A DNA stretch of 64,000 nucleotides from Candidatus Eisenbacteria bacterium (lineage in GTDB: Bacteria; Orphanbacterota; Orphanbacteria; Orphanbacterales; Orphanbacteraceae). This document shows, one piece after another, positions 9,067 to 17,776 of the stretch. The stretch is from assembly GCA_016930695.1 (NCBI GenBank), contig JAFGGD010000045.1, forward strand, positions 1 to 64,000, given 5' to 3'. The stretch's first letter is position 1; each line of letters opens with the position of its first letter. The notes beneath the pieces are model-generated. The model was not told the DNA's origin. It did not search any database and was given only the letters and a program-made list of their open reading frames with translations. The position numbers and the translations under genes are program-made.

Positions 9067-9997
9067 AGGGTTCGGCGCCCGCGCCGTGGCGGCGCTGTTC
9101 GGTTTCTCTCTCTGCGCCGCGATCTCGGCGGCGCCGGTGAGCGGAGCAACGCCCTCCTTCGACGAGAAAAAAGCCTTCCGCTACCTGGAGAAGCAGGTCT
9201 CCTTCGGTCCGCGGATCCCGGGGAGCGAGGGACAGGCCCGCACGCTTCAGTGGTTGGAGGAAACCCTCCGACCCCTGGCGCCCCGGCTGGAGAAACGCTC
9301 CTTCACCGGCGTGAATCCTCTCACCGGCGAAAGCGCGCGCGGCACCAATCTGATCGCCTCCTTCCGCCCCGAATCGAAGGACCGGATCTTTCTCGGCGCC
9401 CACTGGGACACCCGCATCTTCGCCGATTTCGACCCGGACCCGGCGCGGCGCCGGGATCCCGTCCCCGGAGCGAACGACGGCGGTTCCGGCACGGCGGTCC
9501 TTCTCGTGCTGGCGGAGGTGTTCCGCGACAACCCACCCCCTTACGGCGTGGACCTTCTCTTCTTCGATTTCGAGGACCAAGGGGTTCCGGGGGGCGAGAG
9601 CGGGTGGTGTCTCGGCTCCCGATCCTTCGTGGCCGGTATGGCGCTCACCGGATACCGTCCCCGCGCGGGGATCGTGGTGGACATGGTCGGCGGCGAGGGG
9701 CTCCGGATCGCCCGGGAGAAGCGATCCATCGACTGTTGTTCCCGGCTGGTGGAGACCCTTTTCCGGATCGGCGCCTCCGAGGCGCCCGACATCTTCGCCG
9801 ACGGGCCGCTCCGGGATATCTACGACGATCACGCCCCCTTTATCGAAGCGGGAATCCCGGCCGTGGACCTGATCGGAATCACATTCCCGGAATGGCACAC
9901 GGTGAACGATCTTCCGGACCGATGCTCGCCGAAAAGCCTCGGCGCGGTGGGGCGAACCCTTCTGAAACTGATTTATGAAGGGCACGAAATCCCTTGA
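9008..9997 (+). CDS. M28-type glutaminyl-peptide cyclotransferase
   Basis: This 329-residue protein has an N-terminal export signal and an M28 metallo-fold domain. Motifs: GAHWDTR (H132, D134), GANDGGSG with probable zinc ligand D157, FFDFEDQG with catalytic-type E189 and D190, WCLGSRSF, DDH at 273-275 and EWHTVND with H297. The E-D pair, the WCLGS signature and the single-zinc pattern fit bacterial glutaminyl cyclases better than aminopeptidases. Such enzymes convert N-terminal Gln to pyroglutamate on exported proteins. The ATG at 9008 lies inside sprA, downstream of GAGAGGAG. A GTG at 9086 is a possible later start that would shorten the signal peptide. The overlap with sprA suggests co-expression. 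An M28 aminopeptidase remains the alternative. Confidence 0.8.
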   Translation: MKTGAHGPSGRAYRRSSSFRGFGARAVAALFGFSLCAAISAAPVSGATPSFDEKKAFRYLEKQVSFGPRIPGSEGQARTLQWLEETLRPLAPRLEKRSFTGVNPLTGESARGTNLIASFRPESKDRIFLGAHWDTRIFADFDPDPARRRDPVPGANDGGSGTAVLLVLAEVFRDNPPPYGVDLLFFDFEDQGVPGGESGWCLGSRSFVAGMALTGYRPRAGIVVDMVGGEGLRIAREKRSIDCCSRLVETLFRIGASEAPDIFADGPLRDIYDDHAPFIEAGIPAVDLIGITFPEWHTVNDLPDRCSPKSLGAVGRTLLKLIYEGHEIP

Positions 9998-10023
9998 CAA
10001 TCTAGGGGTTGGGGCTCTATCTT
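9994..10023 (+). promoter_or_regulatory. Promoter of rimP-nusA-infB operon
   Basis: TTGACA (9994-9999) and TATCTT (10018-10023) are 18 bases apart. The TGA stop of the upstream gene (9995-9997) lies inside the -35 box. Confidence 0.75.
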
Positions 10024-10029
10024 CATTTC

Positions 10030-10063
10030 GCCCTCGGGCTTGGCTGCGCGAGGGCTCTTTTTT
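10030..10063 (+). terminator. Intrinsic terminator-like hairpin before rimP
   Basis: GCCCTCG (10030-10036) pairs with CGAGGGC (10049-10055) around a 12-base loop, followed by TCTTTTTT. It probably ends the sprA/cyclase transcript. It also lies right at the predicted start site of the rimP promoter, so it would form the extreme 5' end of the rimP-nusA mRNA. Confidence 0.7.
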
Positions 10064-10092
10064 GGCCCCCGCGACGGACGAGGAGGCGGACC

Positions 10093-10581
10093 GTGGCCCT
10101 TGAATCCCTGGAGGAGGATCTCTTCCGGCTCGCTTTCGAGTCGGTGGAAGGGGAGGGGCTGGTTCTTCTCGACGTGGAGGCGATCCCCGGCGGTCCGATG
10201 CGGATCCGCTTCGTGATCGACGGGGACGGCGGCGTGACCATCGACGACTGCGCCCGAGTCAGCCGTCTTCTCTCGGATCTCCTCGACGAGTGGGAACGCC
10301 TGCCGGGCCGTTACCGCCTGGAGGTCTCCTCGCCGGGGCTGGATCGAAAGATCCGCCGCCGCGCGGAGTACGACCATTTTCGCAGCCGCGGGATACGGAT
10401 CTTCGCGGACCTGGACGGCGCGGGGATTCGGGAGCACCGGGGCACTTTGGAGGGGCTGGACGGCGAGGATGTCCTGCTCCGCATGGAGGAGGGGATTCTG
10501 AGAATCCCCGCCGATCGGATCGGAAAAGCGCAGCTCGTTTTCGACGGGGGGAAAAGCGGCGGATCCGGGAGGAAAGGATGA
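10093..10581 (+). CDS. rimP: Ribosome maturation factor RimP
   Basis: RimP (162 residues) is a cytoplasmic factor needed to mature the 30S subunit. The conserved core is visible: VLLDVEAIPGGPMRIRFVID, then a DDCARVSRLLSDLLD helix and YRLEVSSPGLDRKIR (residues ~76-90), the family hallmark, followed by an SH3-like C-terminal half. GTG at 10093 is chosen because GAGGAGG lies just upstream and it gives the normal RimP start. It is first in the rimP-nusA-infB operon, directly upstream of nusA with an ATGA overlap. Confidence 0.95.
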   Translation: MALESLEEDLFRLAFESVEGEGLVLLDVEAIPGGPMRIRFVIDGDGGVTIDDCARVSRLLSDLLDEWERLPGRYRLEVSSPGLDRKIRRRAEYDHFRSRGIRIFADLDGAGIREHRGTLEGLDGEDVLLRMEEGILRIPADRIGKAQLVFDGGKSGGSGRKG

Positions 10582-12104
10582 ACTTCGAAGTAATCGAAGC
10601 CCTCGGGCAGATCGCCCGGGAGAAGAACGTCGACAAGAAGCTCGTGATCGACACGCTCGCGGCGGGGCTCGTCGCGGCGGTGCGGAAGAAGCACGGCGCC
10701 ACCGCCGAGGTGGATGTCTTGATCGACGAGGAGAACCGGACCCTCGGCGCCTACCTGCTGAAGAACGTGGTGGATGACGTGGAGGACCCGGTTCTGGAAG
10801 CCTCCCTCGAGGAGGCGCAGCGGTACGATCCGGACATCGACGTCGGCCACGTGCTTCGGATCGAGGTGCCTCTGGAGGAGTTCGGCAGAACCGCGATCCA
10901 GGCGGTGAAACAGGTGGTGGTGCAGCGCGTCCGCGAGGCGGAGCGGGAGCGTGTTTTCGAGGACTACCACAACAAGGTGGGCGAGGTGGTCACCGGCTCG
11001 GTGCAGCAGGTGGACCGGGGGAACCTGGTGGTCAATCTGGGGCGCACCGAGGCGCTCCTTCCTTACCGGGAGCAGATCCCCCGGGAGATGTACCGGCAGG
11101 GGGACACGATTCGCGCCGTCATCGTGGACGTGCAGAAGAACACCAAGGGCCCGCAATTGATTCTCTCCCGGACCCATCCCAGTTTCCTGGAGCAGCTCTT
11201 TCGGGTCGAGGTGCCGGAGGTGTACGAGGGGATCGTGGAGATCCGCGCCGTCGCCCGCGAGGCGGGACTCCGCTCCAAGATCGCCGTCTTCTCCAACGAC
11301 GACCGGATCGATCCGGTGGGCGCCTGCGTCGGGATGAAGGGGAGCCGAGTCCAGGCTGTGGTGCGCGAGCTGTCCGGCGAACGAATCGACATCATTCCCT
11401 GGTCGGGAGACTCGAAGGTCTTCGTCACCCGCTCCCTCTCGCCCGCCAAGGTGACCGACATCGAGGTGGACGAGGCGGAGAAGACGATGCGCGTCTCCGT
11501 GGCGGAGGGGCAGCTCTCCCTCGCCATCGGCAAGAAGGGGCAGAACGCCCGTCTCGCCGCCAAGCTGACCGGCTGGAAGATCGACCTGGTCAAGGAGGAA
11601 GAGGAGGAGATCCTCTCCCCGCTACGGGATGTGGACGAGTCCGGCATCCCCATGATCGGCGTCGAAAACCTCCCCGGCGTGGGCCCTCGGATCGCGAACA
11701 AGCTGATCCAAGAGGGATTCGTCTATGTCCAGGACCTGCGCAAGGCGGATATCGAGGCGCTCTGCCAGGTGCCGGGCGTGGGGGAGAAGACCGCCGAGAA
11801 GATCCTCGAGTCCGCGGACATCATGATCGAGGAGGCGGAGAAAGCGGTGCTCGGCGAAGAAGGTGCCGAGGTCGAATCCTCCGAAGGCGGGGGAGCGGAC
11901 GAGGGCGGGTCCGACGACGGCGAGGAGCCGGATGAGGACGCCGCCGACGAGGATTCGGCGGAGGAAGACTCCGACGAGGACGAGGCGGACGAACCGCGGC
12001 CGGAACCGGAGCCAGACGACGACGAGGCCCCCGAGGAACCGGAAGAGGAAGAGGAGGATGGGACGGAGCCGGAAGATCCGGAGACCCGTCCCGCAGCCGG
12101 TTGA
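10578..12104 (+). CDS. nusA: Transcription termination/antitermination factor NusA
   Basis: NusA (508 residues) binds RNA polymerase and controls pausing, termination and antitermination. Domains in order: N-terminal polymerase-binding domain (1-130), S1 (from ~135, GEVVTGSVQQVDRGNLVVNL), KH1 (~233-275, with GACVGMKGSRVQAV), KH2 (~304-337, IGKKGQNARLAAKL) and a C-terminal helix-hairpin-helix part (~361-410, LPGVGPRIANKL and VPGVGEKTAEKIL). The last ~80 residues are almost entirely Glu, Asp, Pro and Gly, a long acidic tail. The start overlaps the rimP stop (ATGA), and the 3' end overlaps the next gene by 47 bases. Confidence 0.97.
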   Translation: MNFEVIEALGQIAREKNVDKKLVIDTLAAGLVAAVRKKHGATAEVDVLIDEENRTLGAYLLKNVVDDVEDPVLEASLEEAQRYDPDIDVGHVLRIEVPLEEFGRTAIQAVKQVVVQRVREAERERVFEDYHNKVGEVVTGSVQQVDRGNLVVNLGRTEALLPYREQIPREMYRQGDTIRAVIVDVQKNTKGPQLILSRTHPSFLEQLFRVEVPEVYEGIVEIRAVAREAGLRSKIAVFSNDDRIDPVGACVGMKGSRVQAVVRELSGERIDIIPWSGDSKVFVTRSLSPAKVTDIEVDEAEKTMRVSVAEGQLSLAIGKKGQNARLAAKLTGWKIDLVKEEEEEILSPLRDVDESGIPMIGVENLPGVGPRIANKLIQEGFVYVQDLRKADIEALCQVPGVGEKTAEKILESADIMIEEAEKAVLGEEGAEVESSEGGGADEGGSDDGEEPDEDAADEDSAEEDSDEDEADEPRPEPEPDDDEAPEEPEEEEEDGTEPEDPETRPAAG

Positions 12105-12690
12105 TCCGCCGGTTGAGGGGCCGGTCCGCAGCTGTCTGGGCTGCGGCGGGCGGGATGCCCAGAGACGGCTGATCCGTTTCGTCCGTCCCGCCGCCGGGGG
12201 GGAGCCGATCGGGAGAAACCTTCCGGGGAGAGGGTTCTACCTTCACCCGGACCCGGAGTGTCTCCGATTGATGGAGAAACGGGCGGGGCGCTGGTTCCGC
12301 GCCGATGAGATCGAAAGGATCCGGAAGGCGCTCGCGCGGGAGATCGGGACGCCTGACACCTCCGGGGAGGAGACCAATCGTTCCGTGGAGACTTTGATCC
12401 GGTTCACCCTCCGAACGGGGCGCTATGTGATCGGCCCGACCGGGGCGCGTGTCGCGGCCCGCAGGCGCCGATCGGGCATTCTTTTGCTCGCGAACGATAT
12501 GGATCCGAAGCGGGCCGGGACGATCCGCCGGTGGGCCGGGGAGATCCCCGTGCCCGTATGGGCGCCCCTCTCGGGCGCGGTGATGGCCGGGCTCGTCGGC
12601 CGGGAGCGGTGCGAGGTCCTCTTTCTCTATGACCGCGCTCTGGCGAAATCGCTGGGGAAACGGCTTGGATCGAGGGACGAAATCGGATAG
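12058..12690 (+). CDS. YlxR (DUF448) - L7Ae (YlxQ) fusion RNA-binding protein
   Basis: This 210-residue protein joins two small families that are separate genes (ylxR, ylxQ) in many Firmicutes at this same operon position. Residues ~20-95 are the YlxR fold with its SCLGCGGRDAQRRLIRFVR signature. Residues ~110-205 resemble the L7Ae/YlxQ fold (LIRFTLRTGRYVIGPTGAR, ILLLANDMDPKR), which binds kink-turn RNA in other members. The ATG at 12058 lies within the nusA acidic-tail codons, behind a purine-rich GGAAGAGGAAGAGGAG. I find no other in-frame start before the Cys motif. Likely a nucleoid or ribosome-associated RNA-binding protein; the exact role is unknown. Confidence 0.88.
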   Translation: MGRSRKIRRPVPQPVDPPVEGPVRSCLGCGGRDAQRRLIRFVRPAAGGEPIGRNLPGRGFYLHPDPECLRLMEKRAGRWFRADEIERIRKALAREIGTPDTSGEETNRSVETLIRFTLRTGRYVIGPTGARVAARRRRSGILLLANDMDPKRAGTIRRWAGEIPVPVWAPLSGAVMAGLVGRERCEVLFLYDRALAKSLGKRLGSRDEIG

Positions 12691-12729
12691 ACTGGCTCGA
12701 AGGAAACGAAGTCACGGGGAGTAATCGGT

Positions 12730-15078
12730 TTGGCTAGAAAGCGCATTTATCAAGTCGCCAAAGACTTCAACGTCTCGAGCGAGGCCCTCCTCAAGCTCTT
12801 GCGGGGGATGAACGTCGACGTAAAGAGCCACATGAGCACCGTCGAGAACGAGACGATCGAGGAGATCCGAAAGAAGTTCGACGCGGAGAAGAAGGCGGTT
12901 CGCAAGGAAGAGGACCGGAAGAGGGAGCTTCAGGAGACACGGACCCGCGAGGAGAAGCCCAGGTCCAAGCCCAAGGCCGCGGCGAGGGCGCCGAAACCCT
13001 CCCGCGAGGAAGCGCCGCCGAAGCCGCCACGCGAGGGAGCGCAACCGAAACCGCCCCGTGAGGGGACTCCGCAGAAGCAATCCCGCCCAGGGACTCCGCC
13101 GAAGACCTCCCGTGAGGGGACTCCGCCGAAGCCCTCCCGCGGGGGGGCGCCGGCGAAGGATCAACGCCCGCCGAAAGCGGGGGAGGGACGCCGGGGACGG
13201 CGGCGCCGTTCCGTGGACGAGAAAGCGGTGCGCGCGAGCGTCAAGAAGACCCTCGCCGATCTGGAGATCGGCAAACGCCGTCGCCGTCGCCGCAAGAGCC
13301 ACTCCGAAGACTCTTCCGTCGAAGAGGCCGCCAACCGAATCCGCCTTCCCGAGTTCGGAACCGTCGGCGAACTCGCCGTGGCGCTCGGCATCACGCCGAG
13401 CGAAGTGATCGCCAAGTGTTTGGAAATGGGCCTCATGGTTACCATTAACCGCAGGCTCGACCGGGACACTCTGGAGATGGTCGCGGACGAGTTCGGCTTC
13501 GAGGTGGACTTCCTGACGGAGTACGGCGAGCAGGTGGGCGTGGAGACGGTCGAGGCGGAGGGGAAGTCTCTGCCCCGGCACCCGGTGGTCACCATCATGG
13601 GGCATGTGGACCACGGAAAGACCTCCGTTCTCGATTACATCCGCAAGTCGAACGTCATCGCCGGCGAGACCGGCGGTATCACGCAGCACATCGGCGCCTA
13701 CGAGGTGGAGACGGCGGGGGGGAAGATCACCTTCCTCGACACGCCGGGCCACGAGGCGTTCAGCGCGATGCGTGCTCGGGGCGCGCAGGTAACCGACTTG
13801 GTGGTGCTGGTGGTCGCCGCCGATGAACAGGTGATGCCGCAGACCGTGGAGGCGATCGACCACGCCCGCGCCGCCGGCGTCCCGATCATCGTGGCGATCA
13901 ACAAGATGGACCTCCCCGCCGCCGATCCGATGCGGACGAAGCAGGCGCTCGCCGATCGAGGTCTGCAGGCGGAAGAGTGGGGCGGCAAGACGGTGGCGGT
14001 GGAGATCTCGGCCAAGACCGGACTCGGTATGGACAAGCTGCTCGAGATGATCCTGTTGAGCGCGGAGATGCTCGAGCTGAAGGGGGAGCCGACGAGGCGC
14101 ATGCGCGGCGTGGTGGTGGAAGCCAGGCTCGAGAAGGGGCGCGGCCCGGTCCTCACCGTTCTGGTTCAACAGGGCCGCCTCAGCATAGGCGATTCTTTCG
14201 TCGCCGGCATCTACGACGGGAAAGTGCGGGCGCTTTTCGATGAGCGGGGCCGTCCCAAGGAGGATGCGGGGCCCTCCTCGCCGGCGGAGGTGATCGGATG
14301 CTCGGGCGTTCCCCAGGCGGGTGACTCTTTCGCCGTTTTCGCCGGCGATAGAGAGGCGCGTGAGATCGCGTCCAAACGGAAGCACCAGATGCGGGAGCAG
14401 AACCTCTGTTCCCAGCGTCGCATGACCCTCGAGGACGTCTACAGCCGGATTCAGGCGGGCGAGAAACCGAAACTGAATCTGGTGATCAAGGGGGACGTGG
14501 ACGGTTCGGTGGAGGCGCTCACCGATTCGCTCCAGAAGCTTTCCACCGACCAGGTGCAGGTGGAGGTGATCCGCCGGAGCGTGGGGGCGATCACGGAGCA
14601 CGACATCACCCTCGCCGCCGCTTCCGACGCGATCGTGATCGGATTCCACGTGCGAGCCGACACCAAGGCCGCCGCGCTGGCGAAGCGGGAGTGCGTGGAG
14701 ATCCGCTTCTTCCACATCATCTACGAAGTGGTCGATGCGGTGCACAAGGCGATGGAAGGACTCCTGGAGCCGGAGCTGCACCAGAAGGTGATCGGAAAGG
14801 TGGAGGTCCGGCAGATCTTCAAAATCGGCCGGGTCGGCGTCGTCGCCGGGTCCTACGTCCTGAACGGCGCGATCAAGAGGAGCAGCCGGATCCGTCTGCT
14901 CAGGGACGATCTCACCGTGTACGAGGGGCGTGTCGCCTCTCTCAAGCGTTTCAAGGAAGACGTTCGGGAGGTCCAGGCGGGATACGAGTGCGGAATCATC
15001 CTGGACGACTTCAATGATCTGCATGAGGGGGATCTCCTGGAGGCGTTCGAGATCGAAGAGGTCGCGCGCAAGCTGTAG
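12730..15078 (+). CDS. infB: Translation initiation factor IF-2
   Basis: IF-2 (782 residues) is the GTPase that places initiator tRNA on the 30S subunit and joins the subunits. It has an N-terminal IF2_N helix ([20 protein letters not shown]), then a basic, Pro-rich repetitive linker (residues ~60-175), a second IF2_N-like helix (~205-240) and the G domain from ~287 ([23 protein letters not shown]). Domains II, III and C2 ([16 protein letters not shown]) follow. The TTG at 12730 gives the standard [10 protein letters not shown] start. It is in the middle of the nusA-infB operon, 39 bases after the ylxR/Q gene. Confidence 0.97.
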   Translation: MARKRIYQVAKDFNVSSEALLKLLRGMNVDVKSHMSTVENETIEEIRKKFDAEKKAVRKEEDRKRELQETRTREEKPRSKPKAAARAPKPSREEAPPKPPREGAQPKPPREGTPQKQSRPGTPPKTSREGTPPKPSRGGAPAKDQRPPKAGEGRRGRRRRSVDEKAVRASVKKTLADLEIGKRRRRRRKSHSEDSSVEEAANRIRLPEFGTVGELAVALGITPSEVIAKCLEMGLMVTINRRLDRDTLEMVADEFGFEVDFLTEYGEQVGVETVEAEGKSLPRHPVVTIMGHVDHGKTSVLDYIRKSNVIAGETGGITQHIGAYEVETAGGKITFLDTPGHEAFSAMRARGAQVTDLVVLVVAADEQVMPQTVEAIDHARAAGVPIIVAINKMDLPAADPMRTKQALADRGLQAEEWGGKTVAVEISAKTGLGMDKLLEMILLSAEMLELKGEPTRRMRGVVVEARLEKGRGPVLTVLVQQGRLSIGDSFVAGIYDGKVRALFDERGRPKEDAGPSSPAEVIGCSGVPQAGDSFAVFAGDREAREIASKRKHQMREQNLCSQRRMTLEDVYSRIQAGEKPKLNLVIKGDVDGSVEALTDSLQKLSTDQVQVEVIRRSVGAITEHDITLAAASDAIVIGFHVRADTKAAALAKRECVEIRFFHIIYEVVDAVHKAMEGLLEPELHQKVIGKVEVRQIFKIGRVGVVAGSYVLNGAIKRSSRIRLLRDDLTVYEGRVASLKRFKEDVREVQAGYECGIILDDFNDLHEGDLLEAFEIEEVARKL
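12990..13160 (+). repeat. Tandem Pro-Lys-Arg repeats inside infB
   Basis: The IF-2 linker is built of imperfect 8-10-residue units of the type PPKPSREGT, coded by near-repeated DNA units such as gactccgccgaag. About six copies are visible. This is protein-level low complexity, not a CRISPR or mobile repeat. Confidence 0.75.
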
Positions 15079-15107
15079 GCCTACATGGGCGCGCCCCGGA
15101 ACCGCAA

Positions 15108-15389
15108 ATGATCCTCGGAACCTGCCGGATCGACCTCCATATCCCGGCCGCGGGATCCCTGAAAGGCAAACGGGCGGTCATCAAGAGCCTGAAGGAACGC
15201 ATTCGCAACCGGATGAACGTGTCCGTCGCGGAAGTGGACCACCAGGATTTTTGGCAGCGTGCGGCCCTGGGCGTGGCGGTGGTTTCCAACGAGAAGAAAC
15301 ACGCCGATCAGGTCTTGGCCGCGGTGGTGCGGCTCGTGCGGAGCGAGCCCCGAGTGGAGATCATCGACATCCGTGTAGAATTCCTCTGA
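15108..15389 (+). CDS. ylxP: YlxP / DUF503 family protein
   Basis: This is a 93-residue cytoplasmic protein of the DUF503/YlxP family, regularly found between infB and rbfA. It matches the family from its first residues (LGTCRIDLHIPAAGSLKGKR), through a VSVAEVDHQDFWQRAALGVA core, to an EIIDIRVEFL end. Homologues have been linked to ribosome assembly with RbfA, but the molecular activity is not settled. Confidence 0.9.
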   Translation: MILGTCRIDLHIPAAGSLKGKRAVIKSLKERIRNRMNVSVAEVDHQDFWQRAALGVAVVSNEKKHADQVLAAVVRLVRSEPRVEIIDIRVEFL

Positions 15390-15435
15390 ACCCGCCGACG
15401 CCCCCCGAAAGCGCGAACGGCAACCGGACGGAACG

Positions 15436-15792
15436 ATGAAATATAAACGGTCGGAACGTGTTTCGGCCCTCGTCCTCCATGAGCTGGCCGATATAATCGA
15501 GAGGGGGCTTCGGGATCCCGACATCGGTTTCGTAACCCTCACCCGGGTCGTCGTGAGCGACGATCTCCGAAACGCCAAGGTGTTCGTGGTGACCCGAGGG
15601 GAGGACGACGTCCGGGAGAAGACGCTCCGAGGGCTGGAGAGGGCGGTGCCCCATTTCCGCCGGGAGCTGGGGAGCCGTCTGGAACTCAGGTACGTTCCCC
15701 AGTTGCGTTTCTACCCCGATCCCTCCTTCGATCACGCCGAATCGATTCAGCGCCTCCTGGAGCGGATTCATCGAGAGGAGGAGGAAGCGTGA
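15436..15792 (+). CDS. rbfA: 30S ribosome-binding factor RbfA
   Basis: RbfA (118 residues) helps mature the 5' end of 16S rRNA and supports cold adaptation. The KH-like fold is visible: ERVSALVLHELADIIERGL, then FVTLTRVVVSDDLRNAKVFV, and the C-terminal strand LRYVPQLRFYPDPSFDHAE, the family signature. The stop overlaps the truB start (GTGA at 15789), so the two are likely co-translated. Confidence 0.95.
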   Translation: MKYKRSERVSALVLHELADIIERGLRDPDIGFVTLTRVVVSDDLRNAKVFVVTRGEDDVREKTLRGLERAVPHFRRELGSRLELRYVPQLRFYPDPSFDHAESIQRLLERIHREEEEA

Positions 15793-16697
15793 TACACGGG
15801 CTCCTGAACGTGGACAAGCCGCAGGAGTGGACCTCGCACGACGCGGTCGCGAAAATCCGGCGCGTCCTGAAGCAGCAGAAGGTGGGGCACGCGGGGAGCC
15901 TCGACCCGAACGCCACCGGCGTGCTCCTGCTCTGCCTGGGAAAGGGGACCAAACTCTCCCGTTACTTCATGGGGCTCGAAAAGGAGTATCACGCTTTTTT
16001 CCGTTTCGGAGCCGTGACGGACACCCAGGACGCGGACGGCGAGGTGCTCGAGACCCGCGACGCGGGGGATGTCACGGAGGAGAGGATTCTCGAAGTGATC
16101 GGGAGGTTCCGCGGGGAGATCCTGCAGACGCCTCCCATGGTTTCGGCGGTGAAGGTCGGCGGGAAGCGCCTCTACCGGTACGCCCGCAAGGGGGAGACGG
16201 TGGAGAGAAAGCCCCGTCCGATCCACGTCCGTTCCTTCGAACTGGTCGGCTGGAATCCGCCGGTGGCCGAAGTGAAGATCGCCTGCTCCAAGGGGACCTA
16301 CGTGCGGACCTTGGCGGCCGACATGGGAGATCTGCTCGGCTGCGGCGCCTATCTGGACCGGCTGACCAGGACCCGGATCGGCCCCTACCGGGTGGAGGAC
16401 GCCCTCACCATCGAGCGGATCGCGGAGCTGGCCGCCGAGGGGCGGTTGGATGAGGCCTGCATCTCTTTAGAGAAGACGGTGGAGAAGCTTCCCACCGCCG
16501 TTCTTCGAGCTGCGCCCGGGCGCTGGGGAGGACCGGCGTTGCCGAGCACCCTCGGATCGCTCGAACCTCTCGATCCGATTCCGGGTGAGGGAGAATTTCT
16601 CCGGATTCGGGACCGTGTGGGCCGCTCCGTCGGCGTGGTGCAGGTCGAAGGGGAGCGGGGGCATCTGAGGCGGGTCTTCTCCTGGGAGGGTCGATGA
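15789..16697 (+). CDS. truB: tRNA pseudouridine(55) synthase TruB
   Basis: TruB (302 residues) makes the universal pseudouridine 55 in the tRNA T-loop. The catalytic Asp is D39 in HAGSLDPNATGVL. Other motifs are LNVDKPQEWTSHDAVAKIRR at the N-terminus, the KEYHAFFRFGAVTDTQDADG strand and CSKGTYVRTLAADMG. It starts with GTG at 15789 in overlap with rbfA and overlaps ribF by 4 bases. The C-terminus after about residue 225 is shorter and less conserved than the PUA domain of larger TruB forms. Confidence 0.95.
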   Translation: MIHGLLNVDKPQEWTSHDAVAKIRRVLKQQKVGHAGSLDPNATGVLLLCLGKGTKLSRYFMGLEKEYHAFFRFGAVTDTQDADGEVLETRDAGDVTEERILEVIGRFRGEILQTPPMVSAVKVGGKRLYRYARKGETVERKPRPIHVRSFELVGWNPPVAEVKIACSKGTYVRTLAADMGDLLGCGAYLDRLTRTRIGPYRVEDALTIERIAELAAEGRLDEACISLEKTVEKLPTAVLRAAPGRWGGPALPSTLGSLEPLDPIPGEGEFLRIRDRVGRSVGVVQVEGERGHLRRVFSWEGR

Positions 16698-17722
16698 AGG
16701 TCTGGCGCTCCATCGAGGACGTGGAGGGAGCGGTGGATCGCGTCGCCGTCGCCGTCGGCGTCTTTGACGGGATTCACATGGGGCATCGGGCGATCGTCGC
16801 GCGCGCCGTGGAACACGCCCGGGAGCGGAAGGGCATCGCCGTCGTCCTCACCTTCGACCCCCATCCGCGTTGCGTTCTCCGCGGTTGCCGTCCTCCCCGC
16901 ATCCTCACCACACTGGACGAAAAACTGGGCATCCTCGCCCACCTCGGCGTAGACGGTGTCCTGGTTCTCCCCTTCGATCATCGCTTGGCTTCCCTCACCG
17001 CCGAAGAATTCGTGCGGACCGCCTTTACCGGGCCGCTCCACGCCGAATGGGTCGTGGTGGGGTATGATTTCCGGCTCGGCCGGGGTCGGGAGGGGGACGG
17101 GAAGACCCTTCGGGAACTGGGCCGGCGCCACGGATTCGATACGGAACTGATCGAGGCGAGCCTCTGGGAGGGGCGACCGGTAAAGTCCACCTGGATTCGT
17201 GACGAAATCGAGATAGGGAGCGTTGCCCGCGCGGCGGAGCTTCTCCGGCGCTATCACTCCCTCAGCGGTGTCGTCGAATCCGGTGAGGGAAGGGGAAGGG
17301 GGCTCGGCTGGCCGACCGCCAATCTGCGCGTCCTGGAAGAGGGGAAGCTGTGGCCCGCTCTCGGTGTCTACGCCGGTTTGGTGGAGATCGAGGAGGGGCT
17401 TCTCCCCGCGGCTGTGAACGTGGGGGTCCGTCCCACCTTCGGCGAGGGGGCGGAGCCGAACGTGGAAGCCCACATCATCGGCGCCGAACGGGATCTGCGC
17501 GGGCGGGCGGCCAAAGTCCATTTTCTGGCGCGTATCCGCGGGGAAAGGACCTTCCCCTCCGCCCGGGATCTGGCCGATCAGATCGGTCGGGACGCCCGGA
17601 TGGCAAAAGAGCGGATACGGGCGGGAAAAGAGAATTTTATCTTTACAGGCCGAGCGGGCTCTGGTACATTTCTCCGGAATGGGGAAAGTACGTGTGGAAG
17701 AGGAAAAAGTGTAATCCCTTGA
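16694..17722 (+). CDS. ribF: Bifunctional riboflavin kinase / FAD synthetase
   Basis: RibF (342 residues) phosphorylates riboflavin to FMN and adenylates FMN to FAD. The N-terminal FAD-synthetase domain has VAVGVFDGIHMGHRAIV and LTFDPHPRCVL. The C-terminal riboflavin-kinase domain has GWPTANLR and VNVGVRPTFGEGAEPNVEAH. The 3' end carries the rpsO promoter (17642-17670), so the last ~35 codons, rich in Gly, Arg and Lys, may be constrained by that signal rather than by protein function. Confidence 0.95.
   Translation: MKVWRSIEDVEGAVDRVAVAVGVFDGIHMGHRAIVARAVEHARERKGIAVVLTFDPHPRCVLRGCRPPRILTTLDEKLGILAHLGVDGVLVLPFDHRLASLTAEEFVRTAFTGPLHAEWVVVGYDFRLGRGREGDGKTLRELGRRHGFDTELIEASLWEGRPVKSTWIRDEIEIGSVARAAELLRRYHSLSGVVESGEGRGRGLGWPTANLRVLEEGKLWPALGVYAGLVEIEEGLLPAAVNVGVRPTFGEGAEPNVEAHIIGAERDLRGRAAKVHFLARIRGERTFPSARDLADQIGRDARMAKERIRAGKENFIFTGRAGSGTFLRNGESTCGRGKSVIP
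17642..17670 (+). promoter_or_regulatory. Internal promoter for rpsO-pnp
   Basis: TTTACA (17642-17647) and TACATT (17665-17670) are exactly 17 bases apart within the 3' end of ribF. This gives an mRNA leader of about 100 bases before rpsO. Confidence 0.7.
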
Positions 17723-17776
17723 AATGAAGGGAGATGTGGAGTCCGCACCGAGCGGATCCAACGGGAGTTTTCAGCT

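Noticed and set aside
9995-9997. TGA of the cyclase gene as a selenocysteine codon
   Set aside because: The frame after it is short and non-homologous, there is no obvious SECIS-like hairpin, and the protein already ends at its natural length.
12990-13160. Possible CRISPR-like direct repeats
   Set aside because: Units are short, contiguous and in frame with IF-2; there are no spacers.
12712-15024. Long minus-strand open frame opposite infB
   Set aside because: Composition (His/Arg/Leu/Asp-rich) is a shadow of infB codons; no ribosome-binding site or family.
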